A stretch of 64,000 nt of DNA from JAGLQQ01 sp043806135 (GTDB lineage: Bacteria > Omnitrophota > Gorgyraeia > B26-G9). Shown here piece after piece: positions 42,535 through 50,485 of this stretch. The stretch lies in NCBI GenBank assembly GCA_043806135.1, contig JAZDHG010000031.1:1-64000 (forward strand), read 5' to 3'. The position numbers were made by a program, and so were the translations under genes. The first letter of the stretch is position 1. Each line of letters starts with the position of its first letter. The notes below the pieces were generated by a model. That model was not told the DNA's origin. It ran no database searches and was given only the letters and a program-made list of their open reading frames with translations.

Positions 42535-44217
42535 ATGAGAGAAGTAAAATGTAATTTATGCGGTTCAAACCATAATGTTGTTGTTTACCGCTCTGCGCAG
42601 AAAACTGGAACAGCGGCTCCTGAGGCCTATTTGATAACGGAGAAGGTATTGATCCCGCCTGAGAAAATACTTAAATGTGTGACTTGCGGTCTTGTGTTTG
42701 TTCCATCAGGCGAGAGCTCGCAGATAATAATCAGGCAGTATAGGGAAATGGTTGATGCGGGTTATATAGAAGAGGAGACGGGTAGAAGAAAAACAGCATG
42801 CCTGGTTTTAAAAAAGCTGCAAAGATATCAAAAAAAAGGCAAATTATTACTGGATGTCGGATGCAGTACGGGTTTTTTTCTCGATGAGGCAAAGAAAAAA
42901 GGGTGGCAGGTGCAGGGAGTGGAACTCTCGCAATGGGCGGCCAGTATTGCCCGGGAAAAATTTTCTATAGATGTCATAAATTCTACTTTAAAGCAGGCAA
43001 AATTGCCTGCTAATTCTTACGATCTGATCGTCTTACACGACACTATCGAGCATGTGCTTAATCCCAGGGAAATGCTTATAGAAATAAGAAGGATATTAAA
43101 ACCGGACGGCGTAGTTTATATCAATACCCCGGATATCCAGAGTTTGGCAAGCCGGGTTTTGAAAGCCAGGTGGTGGGGTATTAACAGACATCATCTGTTT
43201 TATTTTTCCCGGAAAACATTGAACAGGCTGCTTGAAGCAGCCGGCTTTAAAAGTATCCGCTGGGGACTCTATGCCAGAAGTTTTACTTTAAAGTATTGGC
43301 TGGAAAGAGCAAAACCTTACAGCAGGAGCATATATAATATTTTGCAATTCCTTTGCCGGATCAGCGGTCTTGATAAAAAATTCCTTACGATAAATTTCAG
43401 GGACCAGATAGAGGTATTTGCGGTTAAACGCCGTGCCCTTGAATACCTCAGCGAACTTGAAACAAAATCTGTCTGTACTTCCGAAAAAGATATGAAAACA
43501 ATAGTTGTTCTGCCTGCATATAACGCTTCCAGAACACTTAAGGCAACATATGATGATATACCCAAGGATCTGGTGGATGAGATCATTCTCGTTGATGACG
43601 CCAGTGAGGATAATACTGTTGAAATAGCCAGGGAATTGGGGATAACCGTCTTTGTTCATAAAACAAATAAAGGCTATGGGGCTAATCAGAAAACCTGTTA
43701 TGAAAAAGCCCTGGAACACGGGGCTGATATAATAGTAATGGTGCATCCTGACTATCAATATGACCCTTGCGTGGTTGAGGATATGATCGCTCCGATCAGG
43801 AACGGCCGGGCTGATGCTGTTTTCGGCTCCCGTATGCTTAAAGGCGGTGCTCTGCTGGGCGGGATGCCGTTATGGAAACATAATGTAAATATACTGCTGA
43901 GTGCGCTTGCTAATGTTGTGCTCAGAACTTATCTTAGCGAATATCATTCCGGGTTTCGGGCTTACAGCGCGCAGTTCCTTAAAAGCATTAAATTTAAATG
44001 CAACTCGGATGACTTTGTCTTTGATTTTGAGATCATTACCCAGGCGGTTGCAAACTATTGTAAAATAGAGGAGATTCCGATCCGTACCCGTTATTTTGAT
44101 GAGGCATCAAGCATAAAACTTTTTCCTAGCATTTTTTACGGAATGGGGATTTTAAATACACTGCTTAAATTTATTCTGCATAGAAATTATTTGATAAGGT
44201 TCAAGCAGTTTGAATGA
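42535..44217 (+). CDS. Fusion of SAM methyltransferase and GT2 glycosyltransferase
   Basis: The 560 residues contain two enzymes. The first part (about 1-300) has a zinc ribbon (CNLCGS and CVTCGL) and a class I methyltransferase domain with LLLDVGCSTGFFLDEA (about 103), as in the sugar C-methyltransferase-like group. The second part (about 320-560) is a GT2 glycosyltransferase of the dolichol-phosphate mannose synthase type, with VVLPAYNASRTL, ILVDDASEDNT and a D-x-D-like HPDYQYDP. No C-terminal membrane helices are seen. ATG 42535 is chosen over a TTG two codons earlier. It probably acts in surface glycan or lipid-sugar synthesis with the DUF2079 protein. Confidence 0.88.
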   Translation: MREVKCNLCGSNHNVVVYRSAQKTGTAAPEAYLITEKVLIPPEKILKCVTCGLVFVPSGESSQIIIRQYREMVDAGYIEEETGRRKTACLVLKKLQRYQKKGKLLLDVGCSTGFFLDEAKKKGWQVQGVELSQWAASIAREKFSIDVINSTLKQAKLPANSYDLIVLHDTIEHVLNPREMLIEIRRILKPDGVVYINTPDIQSLASRVLKARWWGINRHHLFYFSRKTLNRLLEAAGFKSIRWGLYARSFTLKYWLERAKPYSRSIYNILQFLCRISGLDKKFLTINFRDQIEVFAVKRRALEYLSELETKSVCTSEKDMKTIVVLPAYNASRTLKATYDDIPKDLVDEIILVDDASEDNTVEIARELGITVFVHKTNKGYGANQKTCYEKALEHGADIIVMVHPDYQYDPCVVEDMIAPIRNGRADAVFGSRMLKGGALLGGMPLWKHNVNILLSALANVVLRTYLSEYHSGFRAYSAQFLKSIKFKCNSDDFVFDFEIITQAVANYCKIEEIPIRTRYFDEASSIKLFPSIFYGMGILNTLLKFILHRNYLIRFKQFE

Positions 44218-44255
44218 ATGTAGGGTTATTTGGTCCATGGACATAAAATTGCGTA

Positions 44256-44285
44256 TTGACTATTATTTATAATTTGTGATATTAT
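44256..44285 (+). promoter_or_regulatory. Promoter of the PA2779-like gene
   Basis: TTGACT (44256-44261), an 18-nt spacer and TATTAT (44280-44285) are followed by AAAGGAGG at 44303-44310 before ATG 44316. Confidence 0.6.
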
Positions 44286-44315
44286 TTGTATAAAATCATA
44301 GCAAAGGAGGGTAAT

Positions 44316-44732
44316 ATGTTTTTAGAAGGATTGCTTAAAAGAAAAGGGATTTTAATGTTGATGCTTGCAATTGCAATGCTTTGCGGAATTTCTCCGGCAA
44401 ATGTGATTGCTATGCCGGTTGATTCACAAATCGCTGTAAGCTCCAGTCAGCAGGCTATGCATATACAAAAGATCCAAAGCTTTCTGAATAAATCCCTGGT
44501 TCAGAACAGACTGGCAAAACTGGGCTTAAGCAAAGAATCGGCAATGCAGTATGTATCAACTATGGATGAGGCTCAGCTGGCGAAATTATCAGAAAAGGTC
44601 GATAGTATTGACAAGGCTTCCGATAGCGGCATGGTTTTACTGCTGGTAATCTTGCTTATTGTACTGTTCGTGCTTTACTTTACCGATTATAAGGTCAAAC
44701 TGGAACCTCGCCGTAATAAGAAGAGTAAATAG
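44316..44732 (+). CDS. PA2779-family membrane protein
   Basis: This 138-residue protein has an N-terminal signal or membrane helix (about 10-32) and a central helical region with AMHIQKIQSFLNKSLVQNRL and LGLSKESAMQYVSTM. A C-terminal membrane helix (about 104-124) precedes a basic tail. The middle has the pattern of the PA2779 family (helix, 'L-x-x-L-G', 'A-x-x-x-V-x-x-M'). This family almost always precedes a PA2778-like peptidase, exactly as here. ATG 44316 is used because AAAGGAGG precedes it. The biochemical role is unknown; a protease partner is likely. Confidence 0.75.
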   Translation: MFLEGLLKRKGILMLMLAIAMLCGISPANVIAMPVDSQIAVSSSQQAMHIQKIQSFLNKSLVQNRLAKLGLSKESAMQYVSTMDEAQLAKLSEKVDSIDKASDSGMVLLLVILLIVLFVLYFTDYKVKLEPRRNKKSK

Positions 44733-44793
44733 GTTCACGGAAAAATACAGTTTTATCGTCTTTAATCTGTGAAATCTTGGCTCTAATCTCTGG

Positions 44794-44826
44794 AATCAGG
44801 GTCTGATGAGTTTTTCAGCAGACCCT
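44794..44826 (+). terminator. Hairpin between PA2779- and PA2778-like genes
   Basis: AGGGTCTG pairs with CAGACCCT across a 13-nt loop (8-bp stem). No T-run follows; possibly a processing or pausing element. Confidence 0.4.
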
Positions 44827-44845
44827 AAATAACGATAGATTTTAA

Positions 44846-45934
44846 TTGATTGTGATTATAAAAAAATATATAAGAAATTGCTCAATTTTAGCAATGATTG
44901 TCTTTTTAAACGCTGGTTGTTTATCAACCAGCGTTTCTTTTCTCGAGCTCCAGATAAAGGAAAATCCTGCATCCGGTATTATTCTTGATGTGCCTTTTGT
45001 GGAACAAAAAAAAGAATTCTGCGGTCCGGCTGCGCTCTCCAGTGTATTTGCTTTTTGGAAAAGGCCTGTAACCCAGGATAAAATCGCCGAAGATATTTTT
45101 AAGCCGGAACTCTGCGGGGTTTTAAATATTGATCTTGAAAAGTATGCAAGAGATTTCGGTTTTTGGGCCAAAGGCTATGAGACGGATTTTGAGGATCTAA
45201 AAAGTCAGCTGCTTAAAGGCATTCCGGTTATTGTAATGGAAAAGCTGCACCCGTTTATTTTAAACCGCAATCATTATACAGTGATTACCGGTTTTTCGGA
45301 TAAACACAAGGCTATTATTGAACACACCGGTTCCCGGGAATCGGTGGTCAGGTCTTACCAAGGGTTTAAGCGCAACTGGTATGCCGGTGGCGCCTGGATG
45401 CTCAAAGTAATGCCTTTTGATAAAGTAGGAGATATCTCAAGCAAGGAAGAAAATATTGAGCTGGGCACTGTGCTTGAAAAACATGGTTTTTTCGATGAGT
45501 CTTTGAAAAGATATAATGCCGCGTTAAAACTGGACACGGAAAGTAATATAGCGTTGTTCAATATAGGCAATATTCGTATGCGCCTTAAGGATTGGAAACA
45601 GGCAGAATTGGCTTACCAGCAATCTATCGCTCTCAATAAAACTTTTTCCGATGCTTATAATAATCTGGCCTATTTATATTTGCAAACAGGCAAATACAGC
45701 CTGGCACATGAATATATAGATAAAGCCCTGAGCTTTAATTCAACCAGGAAGTTTTATTACCTGGATACTAAAGCACAGATATTTCTAGCCCAAAGAAAGG
45801 TTTCAGAGGCATTGTGTTTCATCAAACAGGCTAAGCTTAATCAGCAAAATGTTCCGGAACAGATTATTGTGGACTTTAATAAATTCTGGATCGAAAAGAT
45901 TCCCGCAACCCGGGACTTTTTGATCGGCGAATAA
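44846..45934 (+). CDS. PA2778-like C39-type peptidase lipoprotein with TPRs
   Basis: The signal peptide ends in a lipobox (LNAGC). A C39-like cysteine-peptidase domain follows (about 40-185). Catalytic Cys is in EFCGPAALSS (about 59) and His in NRNHYTVITGF (about 143). The C-terminal part (about 205-350) has three TPR units (ALFNIGNIRMRLKDWKQAEL, AYNNLAYLYLQTGKYSLAHE). This architecture and the upstream partner define the PA2778 group. The start is uncertain (TTG 44846 or GTG 44852) and no ribosome binding site is seen. A terminator-like 12-bp hairpin lies in the codons of the lipobox region (44908-44936). Confidence 0.8.
   Translation: MIVIIKKYIRNCSILAMIVFLNAGCLSTSVSFLELQIKENPASGIILDVPFVEQKKEFCGPAALSSVFAFWKRPVTQDKIAEDIFKPELCGVLNIDLEKYARDFGFWAKGYETDFEDLKSQLLKGIPVIVMEKLHPFILNRNHYTVITGFSDKHKAIIEHTGSRESVVRSYQGFKRNWYAGGAWMLKVMPFDKVGDISSKEENIELGTVLEKHGFFDESLKRYNAALKLDTESNIALFNIGNIRMRLKDWKQAELAYQQSIALNKTFSDAYNNLAYLYLQTGKYSLAHEYIDKALSFNSTRKFYYLDTKAQIFLAQRKVSEALCFIKQAKLNQQNVPEQIIVDFNKFWIEKIPATRDFLIGE
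44908..44936 (+). terminator. Terminator-like hairpin inside the 5' coding region
   Basis: AAACGCTGGTTG and CAACCAGCGTTT form a perfect 12-bp stem around TTTAT, followed by CTTTTCT. It lies about 20 codons into the gene and could attenuate its transcription. Confidence 0.55.
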
Positions 45935-46052
45935 TCGCTAACCGGCTTTAAAAACGGGCTATTCTTTTTTAGGGTGGAAGAATTTTTGTAAGATAGTAAG
46001 AATGAAGAGGCTAGATAGAAACAATAATGGACAACGAATCTGTGTAATCCTG

Positions 46053-46103
46053 TTTTAATCTGTGAAATCAGGTTCTTGCTGTTATTCTAAACAAGAAAGA
46101 ACC
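46053..46103 (+). repeat. 51-nt hairpin repeat, copy 2
   Basis: TTTTAATC-n-GTGAAATCAGG, then GGTTCTT paired with AAGAACC, ending TAAACAAGAAAGAACC. It lies just upstream of the purB promoter. An extra CTGTGTAATC word precedes it. Confidence 0.8.
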
Positions 46104-46136
46104 AAAAAACCCGCCCAAAACCGGATTATAAAAGGT

Positions 46137-46165
46137 TTGACGTAACCTGAATAATTTGATATTAT
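46137..46165 (+). promoter_or_regulatory. Promoter of the purine operon
   Basis: TTGACG (46137-46142), a 17-nt spacer and TATTAT (46160-46165) lie about 35 nt before purB. The 51-nt repeat ends 33 nt upstream of the -35 box. Confidence 0.7.
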
Positions 46166-46199
46166 TAAGTATTCCTGAACTATATAGAGAGGTGGAACT

Positions 46200-47492
46200 A
46201 TGATTGAACGCTATACCCGCCAAAAAATGGGTCAAATCTGGGAAGAACAGGCAAGATGGCAGAAAATGCTTGATGTTGAGATTGCGGTTTGTGAAGCCTG
46301 GGCACAATTAGGCAAGATACCTAAATTATCACTGGAGCGGATAAAAAAGCGCGCTAAGTTTGATCTTAAGCGTATAAAAGAAATTGAGAAAGAAACAAAA
46401 CATGACATTATTTCCTTTCTTACCAGTGTTGCGGAAAATGTAGGGGAGGATTCGCGCTTTATCCATATGGGTCTGACGTCTAATGATATTATTGACACAG
46501 GAGCAGCATTACAGCTCAAAGACACCTCGGATATCCTTATCGAAGATATGAATTTGCTTCTGAAAGTATTGAAAAAAAAGGCAAAAAAATATAAATATAC
46601 AGCGATTGCAGGGCGTTCTCATAATGTGCATGCCGAACCGACTACCTTTGGCCTGAAGATGGCACTCTGGTATGAAGAAACAAGGCGTAATCTTAAAAGA
46701 CTTTATGATGCAAAGGAAAGTGTTTGTGTGGGCAAGCTTTCAGGCGCTGTCGGCACATACTCCAATATTGACCCCAGAGTGGAGAAGGTCGTGCTTAAGA
46801 AATTAAAACTAGGACTTGAACCGGTAGCCTCTCAGATCGTTCAGCGTGATCGCCATGCGCAATACTTAACGACGCTGGCAATTATCGGATCGAGTCTGGA
46901 AAAATTTACTACAGAAATCAGAAATCTGCAGCATACAGAAATACTTGAGGTTGAAGAGTTTTTCTCCAAAGGGCAAAAAGGATCATCGGCAATGCCGCAT
47001 AAACGCAATCCCATAACTTGTGAACGCATATCGGGATTAGCCCGTGTCTTGCGCGGAAATTCCCTGGCGGCAATGGAGAATATATCACTTTGGCATGAGA
47101 GGGATATCTCGCATTCTTCTGTTGAGAGGATAATTCTGCCTGATTCCACGATCCTGCTTGATTATATGCTTAGTCTTTCTGTTGAGCTTATAGATAAGCT
47201 GATCGTGTATCCTGAAAATATGTTAAATAATTTGAATAAAACAAAAGGACTCATATTTTCGCAGAGGGTTTTAATCGCTCTTGTGGAAAAAGGACTTACC
47301 CGGGAGCAGGCCTACGATATTGTTCAGAGGAATGCTCTGAAAGTCTGGAAGGAAAACGCTGATTTCAAGACATTGCTTTTTAATGACAGCAGTCTTGAGA
47401 ATGTGCTCTCTTCAAAAGAAATCGAAAGATGTTTTGATCTGAAATATGTATTGAGAAATATTGAGGTTATTTTTAAGCGAGTAAATATCTAA
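46200..47492 (+). CDS. purB: Adenylosuccinate lyase
   Basis: This enzyme acts twice in purine synthesis, splitting SAICAR to AICAR and adenylosuccinate to AMP, each releasing fumarate. The 430 residues belong to the fumarase/aspartase superfamily. The signature GSSAMPHKRNPITCE (about 262) carries the catalytic serine loop. TSNDIIDTGAALQL (about 88) and GRSHNVHAEPTTFG (about 138) carry catalytic histidines. GAGAGGTGG precedes the ATG. It is first in the pur operon. Confidence 0.97.
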   Translation: MIERYTRQKMGQIWEEQARWQKMLDVEIAVCEAWAQLGKIPKLSLERIKKRAKFDLKRIKEIEKETKHDIISFLTSVAENVGEDSRFIHMGLTSNDIIDTGAALQLKDTSDILIEDMNLLLKVLKKKAKKYKYTAIAGRSHNVHAEPTTFGLKMALWYEETRRNLKRLYDAKESVCVGKLSGAVGTYSNIDPRVEKVVLKKLKLGLEPVASQIVQRDRHAQYLTTLAIIGSSLEKFTTEIRNLQHTEILEVEEFFSKGQKGSSAMPHKRNPITCERISGLARVLRGNSLAAMENISLWHERDISHSSVERIILPDSTILLDYMLSLSVELIDKLIVYPENMLNNLNKTKGLIFSQRVLIALVEKGLTREQAYDIVQRNALKVWKENADFKTLLFNDSSLENVLSSKEIERCFDLKYVLRNIEVIFKRVNI

Positions 47493-47522
47493 ATCCTGAA
47501 ATTATGGTAATAATTTAAAAAT

Positions 47523-50441
47523 ATGTTTTGGAGAATAGAAGTAAAAAATAAATCTTCCGTAAAAGATCCCGTCGGAGAAGCGATCAAACGTGATATTATC
47601 GATCTCGGCATCAATAGCGTCCAAGACGTTAAAATGGTGCAGATTTATATCATCGAGGGAAAGTTTTCCAAAGGGCAAATCAAGAAAATCGCTGATGAGC
47701 TGCTGGCTGACCTTATCATCCAGAGCAGCCGCTGCGGCCGGTTGGAAGATAAAAAATTTTCCAGTGTTTCTAAAAAAGATGAGTATGTTATTGAGATCGC
47801 CTATAATCCGGGAGTTATGGACCCCTGGCAGGAAAGTACCCGTAAAGGGATAATGGATTTAGGCATTAGGGATGTCGCAGATGTTACTACCGGCCGCCAG
47901 TACATAATTTCAGGTAAACTCAGTAAGTCACAAATCAGCCTGATCAGCGAAAAACTGCTGTATAACAAAATTATTCAGCATGTAGTACAGATCAGGAATT
48001 TAAAAAAAACTCTAGAGGCACATAAAGATATAAATTATGAGTTTAAAAAAGTAGAAGTGGATTTGCTGGGCAGCTCGGATAAACAGCTTATGCAAATAAG
48101 CAAACAATGGTGTCTTTCCTTAACCTTAGAGGAAATGCTGGCCATTAAAAAATATTTTACTCACCTTTTACGAAATCCCACTGATTGCGAACTGGAAACT
48201 CTTGCGCAGACCTGGTCAGAGCATTGTGTACATAAAACAATGCGTGGTGTTATTGATTATACCGATAATTCAAAGGAGGGAAAAGGTAAATCCCGAAAAA
48301 TCAAAAATCTGCTTAAAACCACAATTATGAATGCCACTAAAAAACTGAATAAATCTTGGTGCGTATCGGTTTTTAAGGATAATGCCGGTATTATAAATTT
48401 TGATAAGGATTATGATATTTGCTTTAAAGTTGAAACGCATAACCATCCTTCCGCGCTTGATCCTTACGGCGGAGCCGGTACCGGAATTGGCGGTGTGATC
48501 CGCGATGTTCTTGGGGTAGGCCTTGGCGCAAAACCGATATTAAATACCGATGTGTTTTGTTTCGGAATGCCTGATATGAAAACTGAAGCTGTTCCTCAGG
48601 GAGTACTGCACCCGAAAAGAATAATGAAAGGGGTTGTGGCCGGGGTTAGGGACTATGGAAACAGGATGGGGATCCCGACATCGAACGGAGCGGTTATTTT
48701 TGATGAAAGATATCTTGGCAATCCTCTTGTATATTGCGGCACAGTAGGTATTATGCCCAAGAGATTTGCTTTCAAAAAAACAAATCCGGGAGAATATATT
48801 GTTGCTTTTGGTGGAAGAACCGGCCGTGACGGTATTCACGGGGCGACATTCTCTTCTATAGAACTTACCCACGAATCTGAGGAGATATCAAGCGGAGCAG
48901 TTCAGATCGGCAATCCGATAACGGAAAAGAAAGTTCTGGATACTCTGCTGCAGGCGCGTGACGAAAAACTTTATACAGCTGTTACAGATTGCGGTGCAGG
49001 CGGGTTTTCCAGCGCGGTCGGGGAGATGGGGGCCCAAACAGGAGCGCGGGTTGATCTGGACAAGGCATTATTGAAGTACAAGGGTTTAAGCTATACGGAG
49101 ATCTGGATATCGGAAGCACAGGAGCGCATGGTTGTATCTGTTCCCCGGAAAAAACTGAAGCGCCTGCTTGAACTTTTTGAAAAAGAAAATGTGGAAGCGG
49201 CTGTGATCGGCGAATTTACAGACACGAAAAAACTGGAGATTTTCTCAAACGGAGTTTGTGTCTGCAACCTGGATATGAAATTCCTGCATGAAGGGGTGCC
49301 TGATTCTGCAAGAAAAGCTCTCTGGCAGCCTCCGGTTATTAAGGAAAGTAAACGGGAATGTATAAAAAATCTTAACAAGGAATTATTAAAAGTTCTGGGT
49401 GATTTGAATATATGCTCAAAAGAGTGGATTATCCGCCAGTATGACCATGAAGTGCAGGGAATGAGTGTTTTAAAACCATTGTCCGGAGCCGAAAACGACG
49501 GGCCTCAGGATGCGGCAGTGATAAAACCTCTGGCTGATTCTAATAGAGGGATTGCAATTGCTTGCGGAATCAACTCCCGTTACTCTGATATTGATCCTTA
49601 CTGGATGGCTGCTTCGTGCGTTGATGAGGCACTGCGGCAGATAATAAGTGTAGGAGGAGATCTAAAACAGATAGCGGTGCTGGATAATTTTAGCTGGGCA
49701 AATACCGCGAGACCCAAGGTGCTGGGTGAACTAGTGCGTGCATGTCTGGGTGCACAGGACGCTTCTTTGGCTTACGGGGTACCGTTCATCTCAGGTAAAG
49801 ACAGCTTGAATAATGAGTATAATATCGGGAAAAAAACAATTTCTATCCCATCTACACTTTTAATCTCTGCCATGGGGGTAATTGATGATGTGGAAAAAGT
49901 AGTATCAAGCGATTTAAAAGTTTCTGGCAATCTTATCTATTGTATCGGCACGACTGCAAATGAAATGGGCGGAAGCAGTTATTTTGCAATGAATAATTAC
50001 ACCAGCGGTAATGTGCCTAAGGTTGATTTTAAAAGAAACCGTATGACTTTCGAGCAGTTAAGTGAGTGCGTCAATAAAGGACTTATACGTTCATGCCATG
50101 ATATATCCGATGGAGGCTTAGGGGTAACACTGGCTGAAATGGCTTTCTCAGGGAATGTGGGTATGAATGTGTCTCTCTCAAAGGTTAAGCACAGGATCAG
50201 TAAAAATGAGCTGAGAGACGATATAATTTTATTTTCAGAATCAAACGGCCGTTTCGTCGTGGAGATCGAAAAAAATAAAAAGAAGGAATTTGAAGGGATG
50301 ATGGAAGGAGTTCCTTTGTCCTGCATTGGACACACAATACAGGAAGAGAGGCTCACTGTGGCTGGTATTGATGATTCTATAGTAATAAACTGCGACTTGT
50401 CTTGCTTGAAGCAAGCATGGCAGAGTCCTTTGAAATGGTAA
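47523..50441 (+). CDS. purL: FGAM synthase with two fused PurS domains (PurSS-L)
   Basis: This is phosphoribosylformylglycinamidine synthase, step 4 of purine synthesis. Residues about 1-78 and 85-157 are two PurS-like domains. Compare DPVGEAIKRDIIDLGINSVQDV with PWQESTRKGIMDLGIRDVADV. In Bacillus-type enzymes PurS is a separate protein. The PurL part starts near 195 (LAQTWSEHCVHKTM, FKVETHNHPSALDPYGGAGTG). It has the ATP-binding GAENDGPQDAAVI segment and a C-terminal AIRS-like half, for 972 residues overall. No glutaminase is fused; PurQ is separate downstream. ATG 47523 has no strong ribosome binding site. It lies 30 nt after purB. Confidence 0.93.
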   Translation: MFWRIEVKNKSSVKDPVGEAIKRDIIDLGINSVQDVKMVQIYIIEGKFSKGQIKKIADELLADLIIQSSRCGRLEDKKFSSVSKKDEYVIEIAYNPGVMDPWQESTRKGIMDLGIRDVADVTTGRQYIISGKLSKSQISLISEKLLYNKIIQHVVQIRNLKKTLEAHKDINYEFKKVEVDLLGSSDKQLMQISKQWCLSLTLEEMLAIKKYFTHLLRNPTDCELETLAQTWSEHCVHKTMRGVIDYTDNSKEGKGKSRKIKNLLKTTIMNATKKLNKSWCVSVFKDNAGIINFDKDYDICFKVETHNHPSALDPYGGAGTGIGGVIRDVLGVGLGAKPILNTDVFCFGMPDMKTEAVPQGVLHPKRIMKGVVAGVRDYGNRMGIPTSNGAVIFDERYLGNPLVYCGTVGIMPKRFAFKKTNPGEYIVAFGGRTGRDGIHGATFSSIELTHESEEISSGAVQIGNPITEKKVLDTLLQARDEKLYTAVTDCGAGGFSSAVGEMGAQTGARVDLDKALLKYKGLSYTEIWISEAQERMVVSVPRKKLKRLLELFEKENVEAAVIGEFTDTKKLEIFSNGVCVCNLDMKFLHEGVPDSARKALWQPPVIKESKRECIKNLNKELLKVLGDLNICSKEWIIRQYDHEVQGMSVLKPLSGAENDGPQDAAVIKPLADSNRGIAIACGINSRYSDIDPYWMAASCVDEALRQIISVGGDLKQIAVLDNFSWANTARPKVLGELVRACLGAQDASLAYGVPFISGKDSLNNEYNIGKKTISIPSTLLISAMGVIDDVEKVVSSDLKVSGNLIYCIGTTANEMGGSSYFAMNNYTSGNVPKVDFKRNRMTFEQLSECVNKGLIRSCHDISDGGLGVTLAEMAFSGNVGMNVSLSKVKHRISKNELRDDIILFSESNGRFVVEIEKNKKKEFEGMMEGVPLSCIGHTIQEERLTVAGIDDSIVINCDLSCLKQAWQSPLKW

Positions 50442-50485
50442 AGTTTTATAGACTATAACCCTAAGAATACAAAATTTAAAAACAA

